NCBI RefSeq assembly: GCF_004134905.2
Contig: NZ_SDPQ02000001.1
Location: 558,001-622,000, forward strand
Reading direction: 5' to 3'
Length of the DNA: 64,000 bases
From: Aeromicrobium ginsengisoli
Lineage (GTDB): Bacteria > Actinomycetota > Actinomycetes > Propionibacteriales > Nocardioidaceae
The translations under genes and the position numbers were made by a program. Positions 26,891 to 35,357 of this stretch are shown here, in pieces. The notes below the pieces were generated by a model, which worked only from the letters and a program-made list of their open reading frames with translations, was not told the DNA's origin and did no database searches. Numbering within the stretch: the first letter of the stretch is position 1; each line of letters starts with the position of its first letter.

Positions 26891-28489
26891 ATGACCGACG
26901 TCGAATCACTCGATCCTGCGGAGCCGAGCTCCCCCGAGACCGCCCCTGCCCCGCACGCGGGACTCGCCCTGGTGCTGATCCTGATGGCTCAGCTCATGGT
27001 CGTGCTCGACGGCACGATCGCCAACATCGCCCTGCCCTACATCGGGACCGACCTGGACATCTCGCAGGCCAACCTGACGTGGATCGTCACCGGGTACGCC
27101 TTGGCCTTCGGCGGCCTGCTTCTCCTGGGCGGTCGCCTCGGTGATCTCTACGGACGCCGCCTGCTCTTCATGAGCGGCCTGACGCTCTTCGCGATCGCCT
27201 CCCTGCTGGGCGGCCTCGCCCAGAACGAGGGCCTGCTGCTCGGCTCGCGGGCTCTGCAGGGCGTGGGCGCTGCCATGGCTGCCCCCGCTGCCCTCGCGCT
27301 GATCACCACGACGTTCCCGGCGGGTCCGCAGCGCAACCGCGCCATGGCGGCGTACGCCACGATGTCGGGCATCGGTGCCGCCATCGGGCTGATCCTCGGG
27401 GGCTGGCTGACCGGGCTCGACCAGCCGTTGGGGGTCGACGGCTGGCGCCTCACGTTCCTCATCAACGTCCCCATCGGCCTGTTGGCAGCCCTTGCCGCAC
27501 CGCGCGTCCTCCGGGAGTCGGAGAAGCACACCGGCTGGCTCGACATCCCGGGCGCCGTCACCGGAACCCTGGGCCTGCTCGGTATCGTCTTCGGGCTGTC
27601 GCGCGCCGGCGAGAAGGCGTACGGCTGGGACCACGTCCAGACCATCGCCTCGCTGTCGGTCGGCATCGTCCTGCTGGTCAGCTTCGTGATCATCGAGTCG
27701 CGGGTCGACCACCCGCTGCTGCCGACGCGCATCTTCGCCAACCGCACGCGGGCGACGAGCTTCGTCGCGATGATGATCGCGCCGGCGGCGATGTTCGCCA
27801 TGTTCTTCTACCTGAGCCTGTTCATCCAGCAGGTCATGGGCTACTCGTCGCTCAAGGCGGGCTTTGCCTTCCTGCCGTTCTCGTTCGGCATCGTGATCGG
27901 CGCCGGCCTCGTCTCCAACCTGGTCAGCCGGGTGGCTCCGCGATTCCTCGCCGGAGTCGGCACGTTGCTGGCCGCGGCCAGCCTGTTCATGTTCTCGAGG
28001 ATCCCGATCGACGACTCCCCGGCGGGGGCGCTCGCAGCTGCCGCCCGTGGATCGGCCGATGTCTCCTACTGGGGCCACATCTTCCCGTACGTGCTCGTGA
28101 TGGCGATCGGCATGGGCATGGTGTTCGTGCCGCTCACGCTCACCGCCGTGCACCACGTGCAGGCCGAGGACTCAGGCATCGGCTCCGGTGTGCTCAACAC
28201 GATGCAGCAGGTGGGCGGCGCGCTCGGCCTCGCCGTGCTCAGCACCGTCGCGCTGCACTTCTCCGGCAACTCGCTGGACCAGGCAGCCGGGCCCGTGTCG
28301 CGGGCCGCGACCGATCCGAGCCTCGTCGAACGGGCCCTGTTCTTCGTGTCCTTCCACGACGGCGCGACCCACGCCTTCTTGGTCGCGGCGGGGTTGATGC
28401 TCGCCGCCTCGGCGATCATCTGGGTGTTCCTCGACGTCAAGCACACGGAGCTGGCCACTGACGGGCCCGAAGGCGTCCACGTCGGCTGA
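26891..28489 (+). CDS. MFS drug exporter, DHA2 (14-segment) type
   Basis: The 532-residue membrane protein has the DHA2 layout with about 14 hydrophobic segments. Motif A is GGRLGDLYGRRLLFM (near residue 80), VVLDGTIANIALPYI is the first-segment motif D1, and GGWLTGLDQPLGVDGWRLTFLINVPIG the motif C/D region. It probably exports hydrophobic or cationic drugs using proton motive force. GAAGGAA precedes the ATG. It forms a unit with the TetR gene and ends at a strong terminator. Confidence 0.9.
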   Translation: MTDVESLDPAEPSSPETAPAPHAGLALVLILMAQLMVVLDGTIANIALPYIGTDLDISQANLTWIVTGYALAFGGLLLLGGRLGDLYGRRLLFMSGLTLFAIASLLGGLAQNEGLLLGSRALQGVGAAMAAPAALALITTTFPAGPQRNRAMAAYATMSGIGAAIGLILGGWLTGLDQPLGVDGWRLTFLINVPIGLLAALAAPRVLRESEKHTGWLDIPGAVTGTLGLLGIVFGLSRAGEKAYGWDHVQTIASLSVGIVLLVSFVIIESRVDHPLLPTRIFANRTRATSFVAMMIAPAAMFAMFFYLSLFIQQVMGYSSLKAGFAFLPFSFGIVIGAGLVSNLVSRVAPRFLAGVGTLLAAASLFMFSRIPIDDSPAGALAAAARGSADVSYWGHIFPYVLVMAIGMGMVFVPLTLTAVHHVQAEDSGIGSGVLNTMQQVGGALGLAVLSTVALHFSGNSLDQAAGPVSRAATDPSLVERALFFVSFHDGATHAFLVAAGLMLAASAIIWVFLDVKHTELATDGPEGVHVG

Positions 28490-28512
28490 CCCTCAGGTTT
28501 CGCCTCGCATGG

Positions 28513-28547
28513 CGACGGCCCGGCTCGTGGATCGAGCCGGGCCGTCG
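28513..28547. terminator. Bidirectional hairpin terminator
   Basis: A perfect 15-bp G+C-rich stem (CGACGGCCCGGCTCG pairing with its complement across a 5-base loop) lies between the converging MFS and pseudouridine synthase genes. Neither side has a long T run, as is usual in actinobacteria. Confidence 0.8.
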
Positions 28548-28558
28548 TGCGTACGGTT

Positions 28559-29497
28559 TCAGTCGAGGTCGCGTACGACGGCGAGCGCCTCGGTGAGGTC
28601 GTCGGGGTAGTCGGAGTCGAACTCGACGTAGTCCCCCGTGCGCGGGTGGAGGAAGCCGAGCTTCTTGGCGTGCAGCCATTGGCGGTCGAGTCCGACCTTC
28701 TTGGCCAGCGTCGGATCGGCGCCGTACATCAGGTCGCCGACGCACGGGTGGTGCAGCGCGCTCATGTGGACGCGGATCTGGTGCGTGCGGCCGGTCTCGA
28801 GCTTGATCGTCAGCAGGCTGGCGTAGCGGTGCGCCTCGAGCGTGTCGTAGTGCGTGACGCTCTCGCGGCCGCCGTCCTTGACCGTGAACTTGAAGTCGTG
28901 CTTGGGGTGCCGGGCGATCGGCGCGTCGATCGTGCCCATATGCGGATCGGGGTGGCCCTGCACGAGCGCGTGGTAGGTCTTGTCGACCGTACGGTCGCGG
29001 AACGCCTGCTTGAGCACGGTGTAGGCGTGCTCGGACTTCGCGACCGCCATGAGGCCGCTCGTGCCGACGTCGAGGCGGTGCACGATGCCACGGCGCTCCG
29101 GCGCTCCTGAGGTCGAGATCCGGATGCCGGCTCCGGCGAGGTGGTCGAGGACGGTCGGGCCGTACCAGCCGACGCTTGGGTGTGCGGCGACACCGACGGG
29201 CTTGTCGACGACCACGAAGTCGTCGTCCTGGAACACGATGCGCATGCCCTCGACCTCGGCGGCCACGACCGCGATGCGACGAGGTGCCGGGATCGACGCC
29301 TCGAGGATCGAGCCGGGCGTCACGCGGTCGGACTTGGCCGGCGCGAAGCCGTCGAGCGTCACGTGCCCGTCGGCGACCAGCTCACTGGCGCGCGTACGGG
29401 ACAGGCCGAGCAGCCGGGCGAGGGCGCTGTCGACGCGTTCGCCGGCGAGCCCTTCGGGGACCTGGATGACCTTGTGCTCGAGGTCCTCGGCGGTCAT
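28559..29497 (-). CDS. rluD: RluA-family 23S rRNA pseudouridine synthase (RluD-like)
   Basis: The 312-residue protein has an N-terminal S4 RNA-binding domain ([30 protein letters not shown], residues ~20-50) and the catalytic domain with Asp in [15 protein letters not shown]. The [11 protein letters not shown] motif near residue 235 is also diagnostic. The ATG overlaps the lspA stop as ATGA. lspA-rluD is a common gene pair. Which uridines are modified cannot be told from the sequence; the RluD type acts on large-subunit helix 69. Confidence 0.92.
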   Translation of the reverse strand: MTAEDLEHKVIQVPEGLAGERVDSALARLLGLSRTRASELVADGHVTLDGFAPAKSDRVTPGSILEASIPAPRRIAVVAAEVEGMRIVFQDDDFVVVDKPVGVAAHPSVGWYGPTVLDHLAGAGIRISTSGAPERRGIVHRLDVGTSGLMAVAKSEHAYTVLKQAFRDRTVDKTYHALVQGHPDPHMGTIDAPIARHPKHDFKFTVKDGGRESVTHYDTLEAHRYASLLTIKLETGRTHQIRVHMSALHHPCVGDLMYGADPTLAKKVGLDRQWLHAKKLGFLHPRTGDYVEFDSDYPDDLTEALAVVRDLD

Positions 29498-30036
29498 GCC
29501 TTCACCTGCCGGGTGCCGTCGAGGCCGATGCCACGCCACGTGCGCCACACGATCACGACGGCGGCGACGGTCAGCGCGATGTCCGCGACGTTGCCGACGA
29601 AGACGCCGTAGTCGATGAAGTCGACGACGTGTCCCTTGAACGGCGCGGGCTCGCGGAAGATGCGGTCGCACAGATTGCCGACCGCGCCGGCGAACAACAG
29701 GCCGAGCCCGACGGCCCACCAGCGGTCGCGCAGGCGCGTGGCCATGCGTGCGACGGCGATCGATACGGCGACCGCGACGACGCTGAGCACCAGCGTGAAG
29801 CCGGCGCCGGTGCCGAGCGCGGCTCCCCCGTTGCGCAGGAACGACAGCGACAGGACGTGCGGGATCAGCTCGATCGACTCACGCCCCTGCAGCTTCTCGA
29901 CCGCGAGCACCTTGGTCACCTGGTCCACGACGAGCGTCAGGGCAGCAACCACCACGAATAGGCGTACGTACGTGTGTGTGGCGGTCGGGCCGTGGTCGTC
30001 GCCAGGGCTCAGCGACGCTCCTCGCGCTGCTTGCAT
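29494..30036 (-). CDS. lspA: Lipoprotein signal peptidase (signal peptidase II)
   Basis: LspA cleaves the signal peptide of lipid-modified prolipoproteins. Four membrane segments are present. [10 protein letters not shown] matches the N-x-G-A-A region, and the catalytic Asp pair lies in [10 protein letters not shown] and [18 protein letters not shown]. The start is uncertain: the ATG at 30036 lies inside the remnant of the dksA 3' end (in another frame) and gives 180 residues; a GTG near 29956 is the only other common start before the first membrane segment. The upstream DNA was replaced by the cassette at 30042-31610. Confidence 0.92.
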   Translation of the reverse strand: MQAARGASLSPGDDHGPTATHTYVRLFVVVAALTLVVDQVTKVLAVEKLQGRESIELIPHVLSLSFLRNGGAALGTGAGFTLVLSVVAVAVSIAVARMATRLRDRWWAVGLGLLFAGAVGNLCDRIFREPAPFKGHVVDFIDYGVFVGNVADIALTVAAVVIVWRTWRGIGLDGTRQVKA

Positions 30037-30041
30037 GTCAT
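30019..30041 (-). repeat. 23-bp direct repeat, lspA-side end of cassette (att-like)
   Basis: These 23 bases are identical to 31611-31633. In the dksA frame this copy encodes MTCKQREE and the following bases give RR and a stop, so it is the leftover original 3' end of dksA separated from the gene body by the cassette. Confidence 0.85.
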
Positions 30042-30107
30042 AGACGAGTCTCCCACACGGCACGCACAGTCACTCACCCGCGCGAGGCATCCCGATCCGG
30101 TTGCCGA

Positions 30108-30785
30108 TCAGACCTCGGGATCCCTCGTGGTGATCCGCTCTACGAGGTCGGGCTCGCCAGCCTTGCGAAGAAAGCTCGCGAGGTAGTCGGCGTGGCTTCG
30201 AAGTACCGGTTTTGCGACATAGTCTTCCAGGATTTCCCGCGCCTCTCGGTCCCGGCTGAGCGCGTACAGCATATCCGCGAGATCGAGACCGCCCGCCGGA
30301 CTCATTCCGATCGGGAACGGCCCGCCCCCGCGGAACGCGTCGAGAACCTCATCGTGATTGGTGAACCGTGAGAGCCAAGGCAACCCATCGTGCTCAAGAC
30401 CGCGACGGGCGAGCTCGGTGCTTCCGTCGCCATCTAGTGGCCACCAGAGGTCTTCGCGAGCCCCTTGCAACTGCCCGATGGTGCGGCGAAGGTGGCAGTT
30501 GTACTCGTTGATCCATTCAGATCGAGGCGTCCCCGTGCGCCGGATCTGAGGAACGTAGACGCCGAAGTCGAGCCGGAAAGTCCCGTACCGTCGCTCGCGC
30601 AGCCCGGGCACCTCGGTCCAGGCGGGCGGCTCTTTGGGGTGCTGCCAGAAGTTCACGACATGCACGAGCCCGGACTCCGTGCGGCGATTGAACGAGTGCC
30701 GTCGCTTCTTGAAACCTTCGGCTTTCAGAAGCGGTGCATGTTCCGCAACCACTTCCGCCATCAATTCGGCTTCGGGTGTCGACAT
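30108..30785 (-). CDS. DUF4304-like protein of the cassette
   Basis: The 225-residue soluble protein starts MSTPEAELMAEVVAEHAPLL; its first half fits the DUF4304 pattern, with AEGFKKRRHSFNRR, VHVVNFWQHP and GTFRLDFGVYVPQI. The second half is helical and acidic without known motifs. The ATG shares its A with the stop of the Cys-rich gene (TGATG), so the two are coupled. DUF4304 proteins have no established biochemical role; similar ones occur singly beside toxin or immunity genes, which is only suggestive here. Composition is lower in G+C than the neighbours. Confidence 0.7.
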   Translation of the reverse strand: MSTPEAELMAEVVAEHAPLLKAEGFKKRRHSFNRRTESGLVHVVNFWQHPKEPPAWTEVPGLRERRYGTFRLDFGVYVPQIRRTGTPRSEWINEYNCHLRRTIGQLQGAREDLWWPLDGDGSTELARRGLEHDGLPWLSRFTNHDEVLDAFRGGGPFPIGMSPAGGLDLADMLYALSRDREAREILEDYVAKPVLRSHADYLASFLRKAGEPDLVERITTRDPEV

Positions 30786-31174
30786 CAGACCTGTGCACCA
30801 CCCTCGACGTCTCCCTCTTCAAGTCGGTTGTACTCATGCTCGGGCCACAGTCGACGGACCTCGTCCAGCGATGGATAATCGCTGATGTGAGGAGCGTGCG
30901 AACTGCACATCTGCCCGAAGAAGTCTGGGCGCGCAGTCCGAGTGCATCGGTCACCGTTCGGCTTTAACGCGGTGCAGCGCAGTTTTCGAACTGCTGACTT
31001 CATCAGCCGCTTGCGCTTCTCCTCAGTCTCGAACCAGATGCTCATGCCAAGAGGCTCTCGTTCGCCATTGGGGAGGCCCTGTGCGTCGAGCTCAGCTATC
31101 CGCGCGCCGTATTCGAGGTGCAGCAGACGGAACTCCTCGAACCACTCGGGCGGTGGCAGAGGCTTCTTCGTCAT
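30785..31174 (-). CDS. Small Cys-rich (putative zinc-binding) protein of the cassette
   Basis: From the ATG at 31174 the product has 129 residues (a TTG at 31186 would add four). The middle contains a likely zinc knuckle: Cys in LRCTALKPNGDRC, then GQMCSSH, giving a C-x9-C-x12-C-x2-H pattern. Knuckles of this shape occur in small mobile-element and phage-like proteins. The first 50 residues are rich in Glu, Leu and Arg. It lies 15 bases after the gene at 31190 and is coupled to the DUF4304-like gene. Function unknown. Confidence 0.65.
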   Translation of the reverse strand: MTKKPLPPPEWFEEFRLLHLEYGARIAELDAQGLPNGEREPLGMSIWFETEEKRKRLMKSAVRKLRCTALKPNGDRCTRTARPDFFGQMCSSHAPHISDYPSLDEVRRLWPEHEYNRLEEGDVEGGAQV

Positions 31175-31189
31175 GTTCCGAGCCAACCG

Positions 31190-31558
31190 TCAGTTCCACA
31201 AATCTTCGGCGCCTCGACCCGATGGGTCAGACTCCAGAAGATCTTCCGAGACGCCGTCGAGCGGGTTGGGCTCTGTCAGGTCAACGACCTCATTGACTTG
31301 ATCGAAGGGGACGAGCGCCCAACCGTGCTCGCCCGCCTCATCGTCGGGACCATGGTTCAAGGCGATCAAGTACAAGAGCCGGTGTGCCGTTTCGTACGAA
31401 GCGGCTCGCATGGCTGTGACCATGTCGTCGATCTGCGCGCCAGCGTCAATCGCGCGTCCGGCTGCCGGCAAATTGCGGACGGTGTCCGGCGTAGTCGCGA
31501 GGATTTCCTGCCAAACCGAACGCAGGAGGCTCTCTCGTCGCGGATCGGTCTCGCTCAC
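31190..31558 (-). CDS. Unrecognised 122-residue protein, first gene of the cassette
   Basis: The acidic soluble protein starts at a GTG at 31558 without a clear ribosome site. The N-terminal half is helical (RRESLLRSVWQEIL, then AGAQIDDMVTAMRAASYETA), followed by HRLLYLIALNHGPDD and a tail rich in Asp, Glu and Pro. It begins 43 bases after the dksA stop, so it is probably read through from the dksA promoter. No family recognised. A small acidic protein of this kind could be an immunity protein or an antitoxin, but nothing in the sequence proves it. Confidence 0.55.
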   Translation of the reverse strand: MSETDPRRESLLRSVWQEILATTPDTVRNLPAAGRAIDAGAQIDDMVTAMRAASYETAHRLLYLIALNHGPDDEAGEHGWALVPFDQVNEVVDLTEPNPLDGVSEDLLESDPSGRGAEDLWN

Positions 31559-31600
31559 GACCAGAGACCGATCAAGAGGAGGCGCGAGCGCGGAGGTTCG

Positions 31601-32002
31601 TCATCTTCTTTCCTCGCGCTGCTTGCATGTCATGCACAGTGTCGCACGCGGGAACGCCATCAAACGATTCTTGCCGATCGGCTCCCCGCAGACCTCGCAC
31701 TGGCCGTAGGTGCCCTTCTCGAGGCGATCGAGGGCCTTCTCGGTCTGCAGCAGCAGCTCGCGCTGGTTGGCGGCCAACGACATCTCGGCGTCGCGCTCGA
31801 GCCCCTTGGACCCGACGTCGGCCTGGTCGTTGCCGGCACCGTCGACGCCGTCACGCAGCAGGTCCTGCAGCTCGCGAGCCGACTGGTCGAGCTCACCGCG
31901 CAACCTCACGAGGTCGGCCTCGAGCTCGGCGCGGACGGCCTTGGTCTCGGCGGCGGTCCAGGGCTTCTCGTCGGCTCGAACGGCGAGCTTGGTGTTTGGC
32001 AT
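31601..32002 (-). CDS. DksA/TraR-family zinc-finger protein
   Basis: The 133-residue protein has an N-terminal coiled coil (residues ~17-60, LRGELDQSARELQDLL) and a four-Cys zinc finger (CEVCGEPIGKNRLM and ATLCMTC). DksA/TraR proteins bind the RNA polymerase secondary channel; actinobacterial members may act like RbpA-independent transcription factors, but their role is less defined. The last codons, in REERR-stop, come from the inserted cassette and differ in codon use from the original 3' end next to lspA. The ATG has a TAATCT -10 six bases upstream, so the message looks leaderless. Confidence 0.88.
   Translation of the reverse strand: MPNTKLAVRADEKPWTAAETKAVRAELEADLVRLRGELDQSARELQDLLRDGVDGAGNDQADVGSKGLERDAEMSLAANQRELLLQTEKALDRLEKGTYGQCEVCGEPIGKNRLMAFPRATLCMTCKQREERR
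31611..31633 (-). repeat. 23-bp direct repeat, dksA-side end of cassette (att-like)
   Basis: These 23 bases match 30019-30041 exactly. They encode the MTCKQREE part of the DksA C-terminus, and the next bases of the cassette add the final Arg-Arg-stop. This fits integration by recombination inside the conserved 3' end of a gene. Confidence 0.85.
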
Positions 32003-32008
32003 GCACGA

Positions 32009-32077
32009 AGATTAGACCCCCGCTGGGGCAAAGCCAACTCGCACCGCCGCCGTGTCGCCGCTGGTCACCCGTAGAAT
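32009..32077. promoter_or_regulatory. Divergent leaderless-type promoters for dksA and ileS
   Basis: Minus-strand TAATCT (32014-32009) is six bases from the dksA ATG. Plus-strand TAGAAT (32072-32077) is seven bases from the ileS GTG at 32085. No T-box leader precedes ileS on this short distance. Confidence 0.6.
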
Positions 32078-32084
32078 TGAAGGT

Positions 32085-35000
32085 GTGACCCAGCACGCGT
32101 CCTATCGCCCCGTCCCCGCCCACGTCGATCTGCCGGCGCTGGAGCGCGACATCCTCCAGCTGTGGGCCGACCAGGGCACGTTCGCAGCGAGTCTCGACAC
32201 CCCTGACGATGCCCCTCGCTGGACGTTCTACGAGGGCCCTCCGACCGCCAACGGCACGCCCGGCACGCACCACGTCGAGGCACGCGTGTTCAAGGACGTC
32301 TTCCCGCGGTTCAAGACCATGCAGGGCTACCACGTCGACCGCAAGGCCGGCTGGGACTGCCACGGCCTGCCGGTCGAGATCGCGGTCGAGAAGGAGCTGG
32401 GCTTCAACGGCAAGCCCGACATCGAGGCCTACGGCATCGCCGAGTTCAACGCCAAGTGCCGCGAGGCCGTGGTCCGCAACGTCGATCTCTTCGAGGAGAT
32501 GACGGACCGGATGGGCTACTGGGTCGACATGGCCAACCCCTACCGCACGATGGAGTCGTCGTACGTCGAGAGCGTCTGGTGGGCGCTGTCGACGATCTTC
32601 GACAAGGGCCTGCTGACCGAGGACTTCCGCGTCGCGCCCTATTGCCCGCGCTGCGGCACGACGCTGTCCGACCACGAGCTCGCGCAGGGCTACGAGACCA
32701 TCACCGATCCATCGGTCTACGTACGCTTCCCACTGACCTCCGGCCCGCTCGCCGGCAAGGCAGCGATGCTGGTCTGGACCACGACGCCGTGGACACTGGT
32801 GTCCAACACCGCCGTCGCGGTCAACCCCGAGGTCACCTATGTCGCCGCGTCCAACGGCGAGGAGACGCTCGTCGTCGCCGAGCCGCTGCTGGCCAAGGCA
32901 CTCGGTGAGGGCTGGGAGCCGACCGGCGAGTCGTTCAGCGGCACCGACATGGAGCGCTGGACGTACGAGCGGCCGTTCGACCTCGTCGAGTTCCCGGCAC
33001 CGGCGCACTTCGTGGTGCTCGGCGACTACGTCACGACCGAGGACGGCACCGGCCTGGTGCACCAGTCCCCCGCGTTCGGTGCAGACGACATGGCGGTCTG
33101 CAAGGCGTACGACCTGCCGGTCGTCAACCCGATCACGCCCGACGGTCATTTCGAGGCCGACGTGCCCCTCGTCGGCGGACAGTTCTTCAAGACCGCCGAC
33201 CGGGCGCTCGCCGACGATCTCGCGTCGCGCGGCCTGATGTTCAACGAGCTGGCCTACGAGCACTCCTACCCGCACTGCTGGCGGTGCCACACGCCGCTGA
33301 TGTATTACGCACTCCCCGCCTGGTACATCCGCACCACGACGATCAAGGACAAGCTGCTCGCCGAGAACGCCGGCACCAACTGGTTCCCCGAGACGATCAA
33401 GAACGGCCGCTACGGCGACTGGCTGACCAACAACATCGACTGGTCGCTGTCGCGCAGCCGGTTCTGGGGCACGCCGCTGCCGATCTGGCGCAACGACGAG
33501 GACCCCAGCAAGCTCGTGTGCATCGACTCGCTGCGTGAGCTGTCGGAGCTGACCGGACGCGACCTGACCGACCTCGACCCGCACCGCCCGTTCATCGACG
33601 AGGTGACGTTCGAGATCGAGGGCCAGTCCGGGACCTACCGGCGCGTGCCCGACGTCATCGACGCGTGGTTCGACTCCGGCTCGATGCCGTTCGCCCAGTG
33701 GGGCTACCCGCACGTCGAGGGCTCCAAGGAGAAGTTCGAGCAGGCCTACCCGGCGCAATACATCTGCGAGGCGATCGACCAGACCCGCGGCTGGTTCTAC
33801 TCCCTCATGGCCGTCGGAACGCTGGTGTTCGACCAGAGCTCCTACGAGAACGTCGTGTGCCTGGGCCACATCCTCGCCGAGGACGGCAAGAAGATGAGCA
33901 AGCACCTCGGCAACATCCTGCTGCCGATGCCACTCATGGACGAGCACGGTGCGGACGCGCTGCGCTGGTTCATGGCGTGCTCCGGCTCGCCGTGGTCGCC
34001 GCGCCGCATCGGGCACACCGCCCTGTCCGAGATCGTCCGCAAGGTGCTGCTGACGTACTGGAACACCGCGGCCTTCCATGTGCTCTATGCCCGCACGGAG
34101 GGCTGGACGCCGGCTGACGGCGAGGTGCCACCGGTCGCCGAGCGCGAGGTGCTCGACCAGTGGCTGCTGTCGGAGCTGCACACCCTCACCCGCGACGTCA
34201 CCGCCTCGCTCGAGACGTTCGACACGCAGGCCGCTGGTGCCCGCATCGCGACGTTCGTCGACGACATGTCCAACTGGTACGTCCGCCGGTCGCGCCGCCG
34301 GTTCTGGCGCGGCGACGCTGCCGCGTTCGCGACGCTCCACGAGACGCTCGACGTGCTGACCCGTCTCATGGCGCCGCTGACCCCGTTCATCGCCGAGCGC
34401 GTCTGGCAGGACGTCATCCTGCCGGTCACGCCGGACGCGCCCCAGTCGGTGCACCTGTCCACCTGGCCGGTCGCTGACGAGTCCCTCATCGTCGAAGGCC
34501 TCGGTGCCCGCGTCGACCTGGCTCGCCGCGTCACCGAGCTCGGCCGTGCAGCACGCGCGGAGGCCAAGGTACGTACGCGCCAGCCGCTGCGCCGCGCCCT
34601 CGTCGCGTCTGGCGCCTGGCAGCAGCTCGGCGACGACCTGCGCGGCCAGGTCTGCGAGGAGCTCAACGTCGGCTCGCTGGAGTCCCTCGCCGACGCCGGC
34701 GGCGACCTCGTCGACCACTCGGCCAAGGGCAACTTCCGCAACCTCGGCAAGCGGTTCGGCAAGCAGACGCCACAGGTCGCGGCCGCGATCGCCGGCGCCG
34801 ATGCCGCCGCTATCGCCGCGTCACTCGCCTCGACCGGCGCTGCGACGGTCGAGGTCGACGGCTCGTCGGTCGAGGTCGGACCCGACGACGTCATCATCTC
34901 CGAGCGCCCGCGCGAGGGCTGGTCCGTCGTCAACGACCAGGGCGAGACGGTCGCACTCGACCTCGAGCTCGACGACGAGCTGCGGCTGGCCGGCTTCGCC

Positions 35001-35228
35001 CGTGAGGCGATCCGCGTCGTCCAGGAGGCACGCAAGTCCTCCGGACTCGACATCAGCGACCGCATCACGCTGTCCTGGACGGCGTCGGGTCAGATGGCCG
35101 AGGCGCTCCGGACCCACGAGGCGTTGATCTCCGACGAGGTGCTGGCGACGTCAATCAGCGAGGTCGCCGACGCGTCGGACTTCGCCGACGAGGAGCTCGG
35201 TTTCGGCTTCACCCTCGCCAAGGCGTGA
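32085..35228 (+). CDS. ileS: Isoleucyl-tRNA synthetase, type 2 (eukaryote-like)
   Basis: IleS charges tRNA-Ile. The 1047-residue product starts at the GTG at 32085, chosen because TAGAAT stands seven bases upstream; a GTG at 32052 would add 11 residues. The HIGH-type motif is in PPTANGTPGTHHV, RKAGWDCHGLPVE is next, and the KMSKS loop is GKKMSKHLGN. The editing (CP1) domain has TTPWTL, and anticodon-domain sequences follow. Length and sequence resemble the IleS2 class, which is intrinsically less sensitive to mupirocin; that is family knowledge, not tested here. Confidence 0.97.
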   Translation: MTQHASYRPVPAHVDLPALERDILQLWADQGTFAASLDTPDDAPRWTFYEGPPTANGTPGTHHVEARVFKDVFPRFKTMQGYHVDRKAGWDCHGLPVEIAVEKELGFNGKPDIEAYGIAEFNAKCREAVVRNVDLFEEMTDRMGYWVDMANPYRTMESSYVESVWWALSTIFDKGLLTEDFRVAPYCPRCGTTLSDHELAQGYETITDPSVYVRFPLTSGPLAGKAAMLVWTTTPWTLVSNTAVAVNPEVTYVAASNGEETLVVAEPLLAKALGEGWEPTGESFSGTDMERWTYERPFDLVEFPAPAHFVVLGDYVTTEDGTGLVHQSPAFGADDMAVCKAYDLPVVNPITPDGHFEADVPLVGGQFFKTADRALADDLASRGLMFNELAYEHSYPHCWRCHTPLMYYALPAWYIRTTTIKDKLLAENAGTNWFPETIKNGRYGDWLTNNIDWSLSRSRFWGTPLPIWRNDEDPSKLVCIDSLRELSELTGRDLTDLDPHRPFIDEVTFEIEGQSGTYRRVPDVIDAWFDSGSMPFAQWGYPHVEGSKEKFEQAYPAQYICEAIDQTRGWFYSLMAVGTLVFDQSSYENVVCLGHILAEDGKKMSKHLGNILLPMPLMDEHGADALRWFMACSGSPWSPRRIGHTALSEIVRKVLLTYWNTAAFHVLYARTEGWTPADGEVPPVAEREVLDQWLLSELHTLTRDVTASLETFDTQAAGARIATFVDDMSNWYVRRSRRRFWRGDAAAFATLHETLDVLTRLMAPLTPFIAERVWQDVILPVTPDAPQSVHLSTWPVADESLIVEGLGARVDLARRVTELGRAARAEAKVRTRQPLRRALVASGAWQQLGDDLRGQVCEELNVGSLESLADAGGDLVDHSAKGNFRNLGKRFGKQTPQVAAAIAGADAAAIAASLASTGAATVEVDGSSVEVGPDDVIISERPREGWSVVNDQGETVALDLELDDELRLAGFAREAIRVVQEARKSSGLDISDRITLSWTASGQMAEALRTHEALISDEVLATSISEVADASDFADEELGFGFTLAKA

Positions 35229-35244
35229 CGCCGCGGCAGGCAGC

Positions 35245-35294
35245 GGTCCTTGAGCGTGTCGAAAGGACGTCCTTTCGACACGCTCAAGGACCGA
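35245..35294. repeat. 50-bp perfect palindrome (REP-like)
   Basis: Two 25-base arms, reading CGGTCCTTGAGCGTGTCGAA and onward, are exact reverse complements without a loop. It lies 17 bases after the ileS stop. Sequences around TTGAGC-GTGTCGAAAGG recur as dispersed intergenic palindromes in actinobacteria and other bacteria (from memory). It could form a cruciform or an RNA hairpin and add to termination. Confidence 0.9.
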
Positions 35295-35308
35295 CCCCAG
35301 GTATGACG

Positions 35309-35342
35309 AAGGGCCCCCCACCTTGCGGTGAGGGGCCCTTCG
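35309..35342. terminator. Bidirectional terminator between ileS and divIVA
   Basis: GAAGGGCCCCCCACC and GGTGAGGGGCCCTTC form a 15-bp stem with one mismatch and a four-base loop. It lies between the converging ileS and divIVA genes and can act on both. Confidence 0.85.
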
Positions 35343-35357
35343 TGGATCAGATCCTGC

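Larger units (their letters stand above)
30042..31610. mobile_element. Three-gene cassette integrated at the dksA 3' end
   Basis: About 1.57 kb between two identical 23-bp repeats carries three minus-strand genes of unknown role (DUF4304-like, Cys-rich, unrecognised). Two sampled 60-base lines have about 60% and 65% G+C, against about 72% in a sampled line of ileS. The cassette end restores the DksA C-terminus with GAA AGA AGA instead of GAG CGT CGC. There is no integrase, transposase or terminal inverted repeat, so it is either a non-autonomous or decayed integrative element. Confidence 0.75.

Noticed and set aside
31601-32002. dksA truncated by the cassette insertion
   Set aside because: The cassette supplies Glu-Arg-Arg-stop, so the protein end is unchanged and both Cys pairs of the zinc finger are intact.
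31893-34718. A 941-codon open minus-strand frame opposite ileS
   Set aside because: Composition is that of an antisense shadow, and the plus strand encodes a complete isoleucyl-tRNA synthetase with all motifs.
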